Assembly: GCF_025860405.1 (NCBI RefSeq)
Contig: NZ_CP063787.1
Coordinates: 62,001 to 126,000, forward strand
Length of the DNA: 64,000 bases
Direction: 5' to 3'
Origin: Tolypothrix sp. PCC 7712
GTDB taxonomy: Bacteria > Cyanobacteriota > Cyanobacteriia > Cyanobacteriales > Nostocaceae
The notes under the pieces were generated by a model. That model did not search any database. It saw nothing but the letters and a program-made list of their open reading frames with translations, and had not been told where the DNA came from. The position numbers and the translations under genes were made by a program. Of the stretch, positions 50,706 through 59,614 are shown in pieces; position 1 is the stretch's first letter; each line of letters begins with the position of its first letter.

Positions 50706-51797
50706 ATGGACTTTACAGCACCAACTCCCAATCCTGAAAAAAGAAAAAGAGGTAGGCCAAGAAAGAATGCTAATAATTTTGCTAGTGGCACTCTTAATCA
50801 GTCATCAAACTCCAAAGTAGAAAATGATGCTATGTCTACAATCAATGATAATCTTCAAATAAAAGATGTCGCTTGGGAACAAGAAATAGAAGATAATTCG
50901 ATTCAGTTAGAAGGTGATATCCAAAAATTAGATGACATAGATACTAGAGGAGATTTACTGATAGAAGGAGAAAATCTTGATATTCCTACTATCTTCCTTG
51001 AATCTGAAGTAGATTTAGCAGCAAATGAAAATCCAGAAGAGTTGCAGATACCAACATCTGTTGATAGCAAAGTTAACCTAAATAAGCAGGAAAAAATTTT
51101 TAAAATATCTACAACTATTCACATTGTAGATGGAGAAAAAGGAGGCGCAGGTAAATCATTTTTATCCAGAGCATTTATTGAATATTGTGCTGCCATTGGT
51201 CATGATGTGGTAATTGTAGATGCGGATACAAGTAACCAGGATATTGTCAATATTTACGACAATGTAGAAACTGCATATTTCAGTGATGATGACAAGCTAG
51301 CTAAAGAGGCAGACACAATATTTGACTTGGCATTTGAAAACTCAGTAATTGTTAACTTGCCTGCTCAAGTTTACTCAAAAGTGACTAATTGGATAAAAGA
51401 TAACGATCTGACTGAAATAGGCAAGGAAAATTCGATTAAATTCGTTAAATGGTTTGTGTGTACCGGTGGAGTTGATTCCGTAAATTTCTTCCTTAAGTCT
51501 TTAGAAGATTTGGGAGAAAGTATGCTCCATGTATTTGTGAGAAATCTGGGATTATGCGATGACTGGAAATATATTCAGGAGATGCCAGAGTTTGTAGCTG
51601 CTCAAACTAAATATAATTTCATCGTCATGGACTTTCCCAAGTTTCCCTTTTGGGAGCGAAACATGGTTGACCGATTGGGAGTGACTTTTGAAGCAGCGAT
51701 CGCCCATCCCGATCTCAAGGTGATATCAAAGCAACGAGTCAAGAACTTCCTCAAGGAAGCTTACGCAGCCTTTGCTGGAACAGGGATAGTGCATTGA
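50706..51797 (+). CDS. AT-hook plus ParA/VirC1-like ATPase
   Basis: A 363-residue protein. The N-terminus has an AT-hook (KRKRGRPRKN), then a long acidic linker and a MinD/ParA-type ATPase from about residue 135 (IHIVDGEKGGAGKSFLSRAF, with the signature lysine kept; VVIVDADTSNQDIV; FIVMDFPKFPFWER). VirC1-like ATPases bring the relaxosome to the T4SS, which would fit between relaxase and T4SS genes; plasmid partition is the alternative. The last codons abut the end of the TnpB element at 51794, and the stop TGA is part of it. Confidence 0.7.
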   Translation: MDFTAPTPNPEKRKRGRPRKNANNFASGTLNQSSNSKVENDAMSTINDNLQIKDVAWEQEIEDNSIQLEGDIQKLDDIDTRGDLLIEGENLDIPTIFLESEVDLAANENPEELQIPTSVDSKVNLNKQEKIFKISTTIHIVDGEKGGAGKSFLSRAFIEYCAAIGHDVVIVDADTSNQDIVNIYDNVETAYFSDDDKLAKEADTIFDLAFENSVIVNLPAQVYSKVTNWIKDNDLTEIGKENSIKFVKWFVCTGGVDSVNFFLKSLEDLGESMLHVFVRNLGLCDDWKYIQEMPEFVAAQTKYNFIVMDFPKFPFWERNMVDRLGVTFEAAIAHPDLKVISKQRVKNFLKEAYAAFAGTGIVH

Positions 51798-51803
51798 CAT
51801 CCT

Positions 51804-51833
51804 CTCCCGCTACACCTGCAAGGTTAGCGGGAG
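51804..51833 (-). ncRNA. Right-end hairpin and likely 3' part of the omega RNA
   Basis: Stem CTCCCGCTA/TAGCGGGAG with an inner ACCT/AGGT pairing, just downstream of tnpB. In studied elements the omega (reRNA) guide RNA covers the 3' part of tnpB and the right end and takes its guide from the flanking DNA. Here the guide would be minus-strand sequence below 51794, inside the ParA/VirC1-like gene. RNA production is inferred. Confidence 0.5.
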
Positions 51834-51844
51834 ATTCCCAAGAC

Positions 51845-53032
51845 TCACGACTTGGGTTTCTGTTTCTTTCCCTTACGGGTTTTTTGCAACTGCCCTTTAG
51901 ACTTATGCCCATCAGGTCTTATGTTCGCTCCACAGACTGTAACGGTGTGTCCCACCGCCAAAATATTCCGGCTGGCGTTGATATCTCTGTCGTGGTGTGT
52001 TCCGCAGTTTGGACAATCCCACTCTCTAAGATTCAACGGCAGTTTATCAACAATATGCCCACAGTTGCCACAGCGTTTAGAACTGGGAAACCATCGGTCA
52101 ATTTTTACTACTGTTCGACCATACCACTTGGCCTTGTATTCCAGTTGCCTCACCAGATCCGACCATGCAGCATCACTGATAGCACGGGCAAGTTTGGGGT
52201 TCTTGACCATATTCTTAACCGCCAAATCCTCAACCACTATCGTTTGGTTTTCACGAATCAGTCGAGCTGTCAGTTTATGCAGATGGTCAATTCTTGCATC
52301 AGAGATTTTAGTTTGGATTCGCGCTACTTTGAGTCTTGCCTTATCTCGGTTGCGAGAGGCTTTTTGTTTACGACTCAAAGACTTTTGCGCTTTCCTGAGC
52401 TTTTGATAGTGCGCCTCATACGCTTTAGGATTAGCAATCTTTTCACCCGTACTCAGGGTAACGAGACTGCTAATGCCAACATCCAGTCCCACGGCGCTAT
52501 CAACGGGCGGCAAAGTTTCGTCAGACGGATCGTTGATTCTCAAACTAACAAACCAACGTCCAGAAGGCTCAAGTCTAATTGTGATGGTTGTAGGTTCACA
52601 TCCCTTGGGGATCTGCCTAGACCATTTAATTGGCAATGGTTCAGAACATTTAGCCAAGTAGACTTGTCCATCTTTCCACCTGAAAGCAGACTTGGTAAAC
52701 TCTGCGCTACCTCCACTACGTTTCTTTTTGAAGTTGGGGTATTTCGCCCTACCAGCAAAGAAATTGGTGAAAGCAGTTTGCAGATGTCTCAAACCTTGTT
52801 GCAATGGTACACAGCTAACCTCATTCAAAAACTGGAGGTCATCAAGTTTTTTCCACTGCGTCAACATCGCAGAAGACTGAACGTAATCAACCTTCTGTTG
52901 CCTCTCATACCAAGCTTCGGTTCTCGCCGCCAAAGCTTTGTTAAATACCAACCGCACACAACCAATTGTCCGGCGCAATATCTGTTCTTGCTCGGTAGTT
53001 GGGTAAAAACGGTAACGGTAGGCTTTTTCCAT
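51845..53032 (-). CDS. tnpB: TnpB RNA-guided nuclease
   Basis: A 395-residue TnpB. HTH-like N-terminus (MEKAYRYRFYPTTEQEQILR), RuvC motif I in VGLDVGISSLVTLS, motif II Glu in TIVVEDLAVKNM, a zinc ribbon CGNCGHIV...CPNCG, and RuvC III in HDRDINASRNIL. All catalytic Asp/Glu residues are present, so an active nuclease is likely. The basic C-terminal tail is usual. TnpB cuts the empty site and so helps retain the element. There is no TnpA beside it. Confidence 0.92.
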   Translation of the reverse strand: MEKAYRYRFYPTTEQEQILRRTIGCVRLVFNKALAARTEAWYERQQKVDYVQSSAMLTQWKKLDDLQFLNEVSCVPLQQGLRHLQTAFTNFFAGRAKYPNFKKKRSGGSAEFTKSAFRWKDGQVYLAKCSEPLPIKWSRQIPKGCEPTTITIRLEPSGRWFVSLRINDPSDETLPPVDSAVGLDVGISSLVTLSTGEKIANPKAYEAHYQKLRKAQKSLSRKQKASRNRDKARLKVARIQTKISDARIDHLHKLTARLIRENQTIVVEDLAVKNMVKNPKLARAISDAAWSDLVRQLEYKAKWYGRTVVKIDRWFPSSKRCGNCGHIVDKLPLNLREWDCPNCGTHHDRDINASRNILAVGHTVTVCGANIRPDGHKSKGQLQKTRKGKKQKPKS

Positions 53033-53317
53033 ACTTCACATTTTATCATTAAATCTGTGAAATACGTACAACCCGCTATGTTTCAAAGTTCATTTACTCA
53101 CTCGCGGTCACTGAGCTTTGTCGAAGTGTCGCTCACCCCTGAGTCGAGTTGTTGCATAGCAACGACTCGACTCAGGGGTGAAGCTTCTCGCTCGTCCCCA
53201 TTCCTGCGCCAGCGCTGCGGGAGGGTTTCCCTCCGCAGGCGACTGGCATCCTCACCGCCAAACTTTCCTGCGGAACGCTACGCGAACGTTGTGGCAGGAG
53301 TCTCCTGGGGGTGCTAG
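53033..53317. repeat. Cluster of Nostoc-type palindromic repeats
   Basis: After the tnpB upstream region come several dyads: CACTGAGCTTTGTCGAAGTG near 53110, a long hairpin at 53134-53180, and GC-rich repeats such as GCGGAACGCTACGCGAACG near 53270. These types recur between genes in Nostoc-like genomes. Confidence 0.6.
53134..53180. repeat. 47-nt near-perfect hairpin
   Basis: Arms CACCCCTGAGTCGAGTTGTTGC and its complement with one G-T pair around an ATA loop. There is no U-tract. It may be a repeat element or an RNA stabiliser before the gene at 53318. Confidence 0.5.
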
Positions 53318-54070
53318 ATGACAAGCAAAGAAGTAGATGCAGATAGAGTTGACGAAGATTTTTTTCCCACTCCTTCTGACCAAACAGCCGTACCTTTGAC
53401 TCCTGATAAATTGCTGGCCGAAGCCTTGCAGGGAAAAAGCGAAGCCTTTAAGCGCCGAGTCATGGATTTTGCCCTTAGTAGTGGTCTATCCCAAGATGAT
53501 CCTTTATTCTTAGTGTTAGTTGCTACCGGACAACTAGAAGCAATGCTGAAAGATGCACCCGACACTTTGCAGTTGCTGTTCAAGAACTGGAATCGGGACT
53601 TAGCTCGTAACTTGGAACTAGTGGAACAGGTGGCAGTCGAGCGGCAGAAGGTTGCTATAGGTAGAGCAGCTCACGCCCTCATTCACAAAGCACAGCTAGC
53701 AGAGGGCAGAAAAATTCTCACTGCTGTATTTCCTGCGGCACTCTTACTATTTTTTATCTTGGGCATGGGCTTCATTATGGGCATGAGCGTCCCACCTTGG
53801 ATTGCTGGAATACTGGGTGGAGGATATACAAATGTACAGTCAAATCTCTTGACTTGGAATGAATTGGAAGCAATGAATTGGGCAATGTCCAAAGAGGGAA
53901 AGTTTGCTAAAAATTTAATCGAGTGGAATAAGGGCTACCTAGAGAATGGACAGTGCCTTAAGGATGTCCAAAAGTTAGGAATCGTCTTGTCACAATACGG
54001 ACGTAAAGCCAAGTCAGGACATTGCCTTATCTGGGCTACCCCTCCAGATAAGCGTAAGTTTGTTGAGTGA
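53318..54070 (+). CDS. Conserved-looking cyanobacterial plasmid membrane protein
   Basis: A 250-residue protein with a soluble N-terminal half (TPDKLLAEALQGKSEAFKRR), a coiled region, and one hydrophobic hairpin or helix (about 140-165, AVFPAALLLFFILGMGFIMG). The C-terminal part has two cysteines (GQCL, GHCL). It resembles a family seen on cyanobacterial plasmids (possibly DUF6753; not checked). It follows the AT-hook ATPase once the TnpB insertion is ignored and may belong to that operon. Confidence 0.7.
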   Translation: MTSKEVDADRVDEDFFPTPSDQTAVPLTPDKLLAEALQGKSEAFKRRVMDFALSSGLSQDDPLFLVLVATGQLEAMLKDAPDTLQLLFKNWNRDLARNLELVEQVAVERQKVAIGRAAHALIHKAQLAEGRKILTAVFPAALLLFFILGMGFIMGMSVPPWIAGILGGGYTNVQSNLLTWNELEAMNWAMSKEGKFAKNLIEWNKGYLENGQCLKDVQKLGIVLSQYGRKAKSGHCLIWATPPDKRKFVE

Positions 54071-54459
54071 ATGCAAACAATTTTGATGGTTTAAAGTTTC
54101 CAAATATTAAGCAATTTAGCTAAGAATCCAGGAGTCAGAATTAAGGAGCCAGAAGAGTTAAAGAATGAGGAGAAATATTTGAGGGAAAAAGAACTCAGGA
54201 GCCAGAATTCTGAATTCAGAATGAATAGTGGGGCGAAGCGCCACCAGCAGTTAAACCTACTAAATCAAAGAAGAAATAGAATTCTGACTGGAGGCGGAGG
54301 GTCTCCGGCTCCGCTCTGGATGCTGACTCCTGAATTCTGCTTAAGAATTAATTTACTAATCTACTAGATAACCTCTAAATTCTGACTTCTGACTTCTGAC
54401 TCCTGGGTGCTGAATTCTTACCAATTTAGCTATAAGAATTTGCTTAATTCTGCATTTGG
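54071..54459. repeat. Intergenic short-tandem/inverted repeat region
   Basis: 390 bases of repeated AGTCAGAATT, GAATTCAGAAT and TTCTGACTTCTGACTCCTG motifs. The two flanks form an imperfect inverted repeat (AATTTAGCTAAGAAT near 54114 and AATTTAGCTATAAGAAT near 54423). This is a common kind of Nostoc intergenic filler. No gene was seen. Confidence 0.6.
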
Positions 54460-54681
54460 CTAAAACTCTTCCTCTTTCTGCCAACCGATTTCTCTCACCT
54501 GTTGTTTTTCTTGTATAAGTGCCTTTTTTTCTATTTCTTCATTGGGATCATATAAGTCATCCAGACTTACATATCCTTCACTAAGCAGTTCTTCAGCAGT
54601 CATCGATGCTACTAGCTGGTATCTGCTTTTTTTTGCTTGCTTAACCATCTGCTTCGCCTCTTGTGCGATACCAACTCTCAT
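54460..54681 (-). CDS. Small hypothetical protein, possibly antitoxin-like
   Basis: A 73-residue acidic/basic protein (MRVGIAQEAKQMVKQAKKSR then LVASMTAEELLSEGYVSLDD). Size and composition are like small regulatory or antitoxin proteins, but no toxin gene lies beside it. It is divergent from the polymerase-like gene at 54734, sharing a 50-base promoter region. Confidence 0.5.
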   Translation of the reverse strand: MRVGIAQEAKQMVKQAKKSRYQLVASMTAEELLSEGYVSLDDLYDPNEEIEKKALIQEKQQVREIGWQKEEEF

Positions 54682-54733
54682 TCTAATTTGTATTCACTTA
54701 TTTTGCGGAATTAATAGTGCTTAACATGCTTCT

Positions 54734-57700
54734 ATGACTCTAACGCTCAATCATTTTGATACAAAAACTAAGCAAGATACAGGGGTAAAAGAAAAACTTG
54801 ATAACACACTGGCTGAATATTTATTTCCAGGTGTGCAGTTTAGCATTGGTACAGCTTATCTTGAAGCGACAGTCCCAGAAGATTTGGGAGAGCATAACGG
54901 CATGACTCTACAGTTTTCGGCAGGTAAGAGAATGTTTTTTGCCGACAACCCTACTGTTCGCCAACAACTTTACCCCAACCCTTCAGATGGAGCAGCTTAC
55001 CCTTTACCTTTCACACCTTGTCAAACTTTTCAAGAATTACGAAATGTCAGAATTTTAGTAATTGATGATACGACCGGAGAAAATGGCGGTGTCATAGCCA
55101 ACAACGATGCCAAAATGTTGGTCGGTGATTGTAAGGGTTTAATAGATAAAGATTTTGCTCAAGCCAACAATATAAAACTGCGTGCTTTTCAATTTAGGCT
55201 TGGTATCAAACCCCAACGAGAAAGCCCAGAGATGCGAATTGCTAAAGGCACGCTGGCACCTGCAAGGCTAGATAAACTTGGAGAGACTTTTTTTAGGATG
55301 GGCGGTAGTCTAAAAACAAGTAATTTGCGTACTAAAACAGGCTACGACATGGTACTTGCAACCTCTTCTTTTAAAGGCAGAAAAGGAGAAGATGCCATTA
55401 AGCCAGGAGAATATATGCTCACTATTGGTTTGGGTGTCAAAGCAGTGGCTCAATATCGGGAACACAGTTTAGGAACTCAAATTTTAGTCAATTATCCTCA
55501 AGCAGTGAAGCATGAAATATTGCCCATTATCAAGCAGCAAGCAGAAAAACTAGCTCAAGACCAAAAAGACCCCAGGCGACTAGCACTGCGATATATTGAA
55601 ACTTACGAACGCCGCAAAGCTTTATTATCTAAAATCATTAATATTGAAGCAGATATCGAAGACAAATTTGGCATATTCGATACTTTAAGTTCGGGTAGTG
55701 AAAGTGGAGAGAACCAAGAAAGTGAATCTTTAGAGCTAGAACCAAAAGACTTATTAATGTATTCGTTATTAAAAACTGACATAGAGAATTATTGCCAGAT
55801 TATTGAACATCCCAAAATCATTGCTGAACTTCAAAATTTTGTGCGTAAACAATGGGTTGAAATTGCCACTGGACGCTCTATCAAGTTTACATCTGGTCTG
55901 GCTCAACCAAATTTAGATTTACAAAGTGATGAAATCTGCATACCTTATATTCAAGAGGGAGAAGAAATTATAGTTACTCGTTCGCCATTGATTAACTCGA
56001 ATGGCGTGATTACTTTAAAAAACAAGCATCTACCACAAATGCTAGATGGTTGTGTCTACATAAATCCTAAAACTGCAATGGAAAATATGCAGTGTGATTT
56101 TGATGGTGATTTACTAGCTTTTGCTCAAGCTAAAGACTTTCCTCAGCTAGCAGCAGAAGTGAAAGAAAAAAACTTGCCAGAAAATCGTTATCCCGATATC
56201 GTCAAGAAAGCTAAAGTTCCATATCAAGGTACGTTTGAGGAAATTGCTGTATCAGCAATGGAGAATAAAATTGGGATTATTGCTAATGAAATTCAAAAAA
56301 ATGTAGCACTGCAATGTGAAATTGATGTCATACCCCACGAAGAAAAAAAGAATTACCTCAGGCAAGTATCAGTACATTTAGAGAATGTACTGGCTAAATA
56401 CCAAGCAGGTAAATTACAAGTTCCAGATAAAATACTTCAGCATATAAGTCAAATTACTCAATTACAAAGTGCAGCTATAGATAATAATCAAGTCGAAAAT
56501 CACTTGCAGTTAATCAAAAAAATATTGAAAGATTGCCTAGCTGAACTAGGTAATGAGCTACAAGTAGCGGCTGATGGGCCAAAAAGTGCTTTACGACCTG
56601 AAGATTCTATTATTCAATACTGTCAGACTATAACGGCTTACAAACAAATTGAGTGGTTGGCTGATAAAAAAAATCCAGAGGCTTTTACGAATAGAAGTAT
56701 GAAGACTAATGGTTATAGTCCGATTGATTTAATGATTAAGCAGACAAATCAAATTTTTGAACCAAATCAACTTGTTGCCCAACCCGTTGAAACTTTTAGA
56801 AACTTGTATCCAGGAGTTGAATATAGCCCTGTTCAGAAAGAGTATGCTCAAGAGATAAAAAATAATTATAACTTATTAGTTAAACAGCAAATTGAATTAG
56901 AAGAACAGAGAAAGCTAGAAATAGGCCCATATATGGTAATTACTTCTCCAACTAGTGGGAGAACATTAGAAATTACTAATTTAATTAGATATGAACCAGC
57001 TAAAAACCCGAAATTTTGGAAAACTACAGAAATAAATATTCAGATACAATCGAGAAAACCGACTCCTAAAATGCCACATCATTTATTGGCTTGTATTAAG
57101 TACAATACTCCCGAGGGTGCAGAAACAGTTGTACCACTTGGCACAATTAGTCTTAAATCAGTTCAAGAGCATAATCCACAGCCAGGAATGATAATTAATC
57201 AAGGTAGTATAAAATTTAATTTTGGCATTAGTGAGGGTATGATAGATGCCTTAAAACAGCAAAATCAAGAATATATAGAATCTATCAAAAATAATCTTCA
57301 GCCAGTAGAAAAGTTACAGTTAGCAGCAGTTATTCACGACGTGAGTCACACAGAAGAAAGTAAACAATATTCAGGCTTACGTCGAGCTAGTGTAGCGTTT
57401 TCTTTGTTCACCGATGAAGTATTAGCTCAACTGAAGCGCTTGCAATTGACTAATATGAGAGTAATTGGAACTCAGTTTAATGAATATGCTAACAGAAATT
57501 TTAGAGGTGAAAAGGTTGCCATTAAACTTGAGAATGCTGCTCACCCCCGCGACCCATGCCTGACCGCTCGTTGGATAATAGTCGAAGGTAGAAAACTTGG
57601 TACTATTGATGCTCGTTCTCCTCATCTGCTTTCTGGATTTCAGGCGAGCGCTGCTATTACTTCCTCTCCCAGTACTAGTGTTATTGTTACAAGTTTAAAA

Positions 57701-58570
57701 AATTCCCATCATAAGTTGCAAATTGATAATATTAATAAATATGCTTTCGCTGCTCATCAATGGCAAGGAGAGCAAGCTAACATAACTCTGGAACTGCGGC
57801 GAAAAAACCCTTACCAATCACCAATAGTTTTTGCTACGATTGGAAATCAAATATTGGGAAGTTTAAACAAACAATCAGTAATTTTTTTGCAGGAAAGACT
57901 AGCGAAAGTCAGTAGAGAAATTCATGGTTTTACGATTGTTGGTACTGTTAGTCATGCCCCTGCTAGTTATGTAGATATCGTCATTGATCCGGCGACTGTT
58001 AAGTATCCAGAAATTCAAATAGAAGAGCAAGCTAGTCAAAATTTGGTTAAAGACCAAGTAGTTCTCTCATCTCCTAAAGAACAAGAAGATATTGAGCCGG
58101 CGATTACCACTGTCGTATTTTTTGAAGCCCCGGTTGACCAAGCACATCAAGCTAAAACCCATATGGTTATGTGTAACATGGTAAAGCGTGCTGTTGACCG
58201 AGCAGTAGAGCGAGGCTTTAATACAGTCCACTTTGTGAATGCTTCACCATACAAGTCAGAAAATCCCTCATCAGTTTTGCTGACAATTCAACAACTGGCG
58301 CAAACGCGAGAAGATATCAAAATTGATTTATCTACCGCAGCCAATGTAAAAATTGCTGTGCAACTTTTAAAACAACCCGATGATATAGTTATTGGAGTCG
58401 GCAGCATAGAAACATCTGGAATTATTAACTATGTAGCTCATCAAGGAATACCAGTAGCAGCATACATTCCAGAAAATGGAGAGTTTGATAGGCGTAATTT
58501 ACCCCAAAGAGAGGCTACTACTCAGAAGGTCGTTACAGTAAAAACAAAAGATTTAGAATACGAATGCTAG
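54734..58570 (+). CDS. Two-barrel (DPBB) RNA polymerase-like protein, RdRP/YonO type
   Basis: A 1278-residue protein whose core carries the landmarks of single-chain two-barrel RNA polymerases. DFDGD at residues 455-459 (codons from 56096) matches the metal-binding DxDGD loop of RNA polymerase beta-prime, RdRP and YonO, and the lead-in VTRSPLINSNGVITL, then LDGCVYINP fits RdRP. The first barrel fits too: GENGGVIANNDAKML (115-129), AFQFR (151-155) and KGTLAP (171-176) mirror the Gly-rich, AFQIR and KG-V elements of eukaryotic RdRP. The C-terminal 220 residues form a separate Rossmann-like region. It stands alone on its strand with no primase or sigma gene. Template and product are unknown. Confidence 0.75.
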   Translation: MTLTLNHFDTKTKQDTGVKEKLDNTLAEYLFPGVQFSIGTAYLEATVPEDLGEHNGMTLQFSAGKRMFFADNPTVRQQLYPNPSDGAAYPLPFTPCQTFQELRNVRILVIDDTTGENGGVIANNDAKMLVGDCKGLIDKDFAQANNIKLRAFQFRLGIKPQRESPEMRIAKGTLAPARLDKLGETFFRMGGSLKTSNLRTKTGYDMVLATSSFKGRKGEDAIKPGEYMLTIGLGVKAVAQYREHSLGTQILVNYPQAVKHEILPIIKQQAEKLAQDQKDPRRLALRYIETYERRKALLSKIINIEADIEDKFGIFDTLSSGSESGENQESESLELEPKDLLMYSLLKTDIENYCQIIEHPKIIAELQNFVRKQWVEIATGRSIKFTSGLAQPNLDLQSDEICIPYIQEGEEIIVTRSPLINSNGVITLKNKHLPQMLDGCVYINPKTAMENMQCDFDGDLLAFAQAKDFPQLAAEVKEKNLPENRYPDIVKKAKVPYQGTFEEIAVSAMENKIGIIANEIQKNVALQCEIDVIPHEEKKNYLRQVSVHLENVLAKYQAGKLQVPDKILQHISQITQLQSAAIDNNQVENHLQLIKKILKDCLAELGNELQVAADGPKSALRPEDSIIQYCQTITAYKQIEWLADKKNPEAFTNRSMKTNGYSPIDLMIKQTNQIFEPNQLVAQPVETFRNLYPGVEYSPVQKEYAQEIKNNYNLLVKQQIELEEQRKLEIGPYMVITSPTSGRTLEITNLIRYEPAKNPKFWKTTEINIQIQSRKPTPKMPHHLLACIKYNTPEGAETVVPLGTISLKSVQEHNPQPGMIINQGSIKFNFGISEGMIDALKQQNQEYIESIKNNLQPVEKLQLAAVIHDVSHTEESKQYSGLRRASVAFSLFTDEVLAQLKRLQLTNMRVIGTQFNEYANRNFRGEKVAIKLENAAHPRDPCLTARWIIVEGRKLGTIDARSPHLLSGFQASAAITSSPSTSVIVTSLKNSHHKLQIDNINKYAFAAHQWQGEQANITLELRRKNPYQSPIVFATIGNQILGSLNKQSVIFLQERLAKVSREIHGFTIVGTVSHAPASYVDIVIDPATVKYPEIQIEEQASQNLVKDQVVLSSPKEQEDIEPAITTVVFFEAPVDQAHQAKTHMVMCNMVKRAVDRAVERGFNTVHFVNASPYKSENPSSVLLTIQQLAQTREDIKIDLSTAANVKIAVQLLKQPDDIVIGVGSIETSGIINYVAHQGIPVAAYIPENGEFDRRNLPQREATTQKVVTVKTKDLEYEC

Positions 58571-58710
58571 GTAAGTTTGTATTTAGCTCCATAATTGAGG
58601 AGTTAGCAATAAGTAACGCTCCGACCTACAATAAGGACATTCTGAGCCAGCATTAATTGCAAATAGACTTATAAAGAATAATTTTTATAAGAACAATTAG
58701 TAATAAAGTT

Positions 58711-59247
58711 TCAAAAAGCCTCTTGATATACTTCAGTCAAAGTATCATGAAATCCCCATCCCATTCTTGATGTATTTTCCATAATCTTTCGACAACGCTG
58801 TTGAAAGATATCTTGTAAATTGGATTTGATAATAATTCCTACAGCCTGCTCATATACCCCTTCTATACTGAGATAGAAAGGCTCATCAATATCCCCATAA
58901 GCCTTGGTAAATTTGACTCCTTGCTCTACATAAAAAAGCATGACATCAATCAGAGCAGCATCGGTTTTACAGATTTTTTTGTAGTCAGAAATAGCTTTTT
59001 TAGCCACAGAAAGTCTAGCCTTACCCAATCCGCGAGTGGGAAAAAACTCCGATTCAATAATTTTTTTGTACTTAGTAGCAATTTCTTTATCTTCTTGGGG
59101 ATAGAGCTTAATTTGGTAATAATCTTTCACTGATGGGAACTTCTTAAAGAGTTCGGCAATGTCCAAAATCAATTCTTCTTGAGAACAACTTTTGAGATAT
59201 TGTTTGAGATGGGTGAGATTTATTTTTTGCTGTGTCATTTTATGCAT
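58711..59247 (-). CDS. Hypothetical protein, DUF6155-like
   Basis: A 178-residue helical protein starting MHKMTQQKINLTHLKQYL. The pattern LKQYLKSCSQEELILDIAEL followed by FPSVKDYYQIKL resembles the DUF6155 group of small uncharacterised bacterial proteins (from memory, not searched). Translation may start at the second Met (59238). No membrane segment. It neighbours an HTH regulator gene on the same strand. Confidence 0.65.
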   Translation of the reverse strand: MHKMTQQKINLTHLKQYLKSCSQEELILDIAELFKKFPSVKDYYQIKLYPQEDKEIATKYKKIIESEFFPTRGLGKARLSVAKKAISDYKKICKTDAALIDVMLFYVEQGVKFTKAYGDIDEPFYLSIEGVYEQAVGIIIKSNLQDIFQQRCRKIMENTSRMGWGFHDTLTEVYQEAF

Positions 59248-59328
59248 CAGTCAGGTTCATGAGAATTGACAGATTCTACAAATAATTAACTCACTCATAA
59301 GCGTGAATTTGAAAAAATTAATTCTGGG

Positions 59329-59559
59329 TTATTCATCAAAGTTGATACTAAAATTAACTCCTAATACCTCTTCTATGCGCCGTAAAGTTTCGATTGGCAA
59401 AGCTTTTGTTTCTTCAGCTTCTATTTTGTACCAATTCATAGTTGTCATGGGAATTTGACGGCAGATTTCAGCTAAAGAGCGCTTATCGGCTTCTCTTGCT
59501 TGTCTAATTCTCTTTCCCAGACTGGGGATTTCTACATCTATCGTTCTTCTAACTTTCAT
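59329..59559 (-). CDS. XRE-family HTH regulator
   Basis: A 76-residue DNA-binding protein consisting of little more than the cI/Cro helix-turn-helix (GKRIRQAREADKRSLAEICR, then MTTMNWYKIEAEETK). It is divergent from the gene at 59701, and a 26-base palindromic operator candidate lies between them at 59615-59640, so it probably controls itself and that gene. Confidence 0.8.
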   Translation of the reverse strand: MKVRRTIDVEIPSLGKRIRQAREADKRSLAEICRQIPMTTMNWYKIEAEETKALPIETLRRIEEVLGVNFSINFDE

Positions 59560-59614
59560 TGATGCCTTAACCCTTCAACTCTCCTCAACTATAAATTGTC
59601 AGTTTATCTGAAAT

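Larger units (their letters stand above)
51794..53090 (-). mobile_element. Solo-TnpB IS200/IS605-type element (left end approximate)
   Basis: Carries only tnpB, with no tnpA transposase. The right end, on the minus strand, has a hairpin at 51804-51833 and then GATGTCAA; TCAA is a known right cleavage tetranucleotide in this family. The left boundary near 53090 is a guess; an inverted TTCACA...TGTGAA lies just upstream of tnpB. Movement would need a TnpA in trans. Confidence 0.6.

Noticed and set aside
53134..53180. Long hairpin as a rho-independent terminator
   Set aside because: No U-tract on either side and similar repeats are common between genes in this group.
51794..53317. 507-codon plus-strand frame across tnpB
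   Set aside because: Antisense to a clear TnpB gene with all catalytic motifs; the translation has no protein-like pattern.
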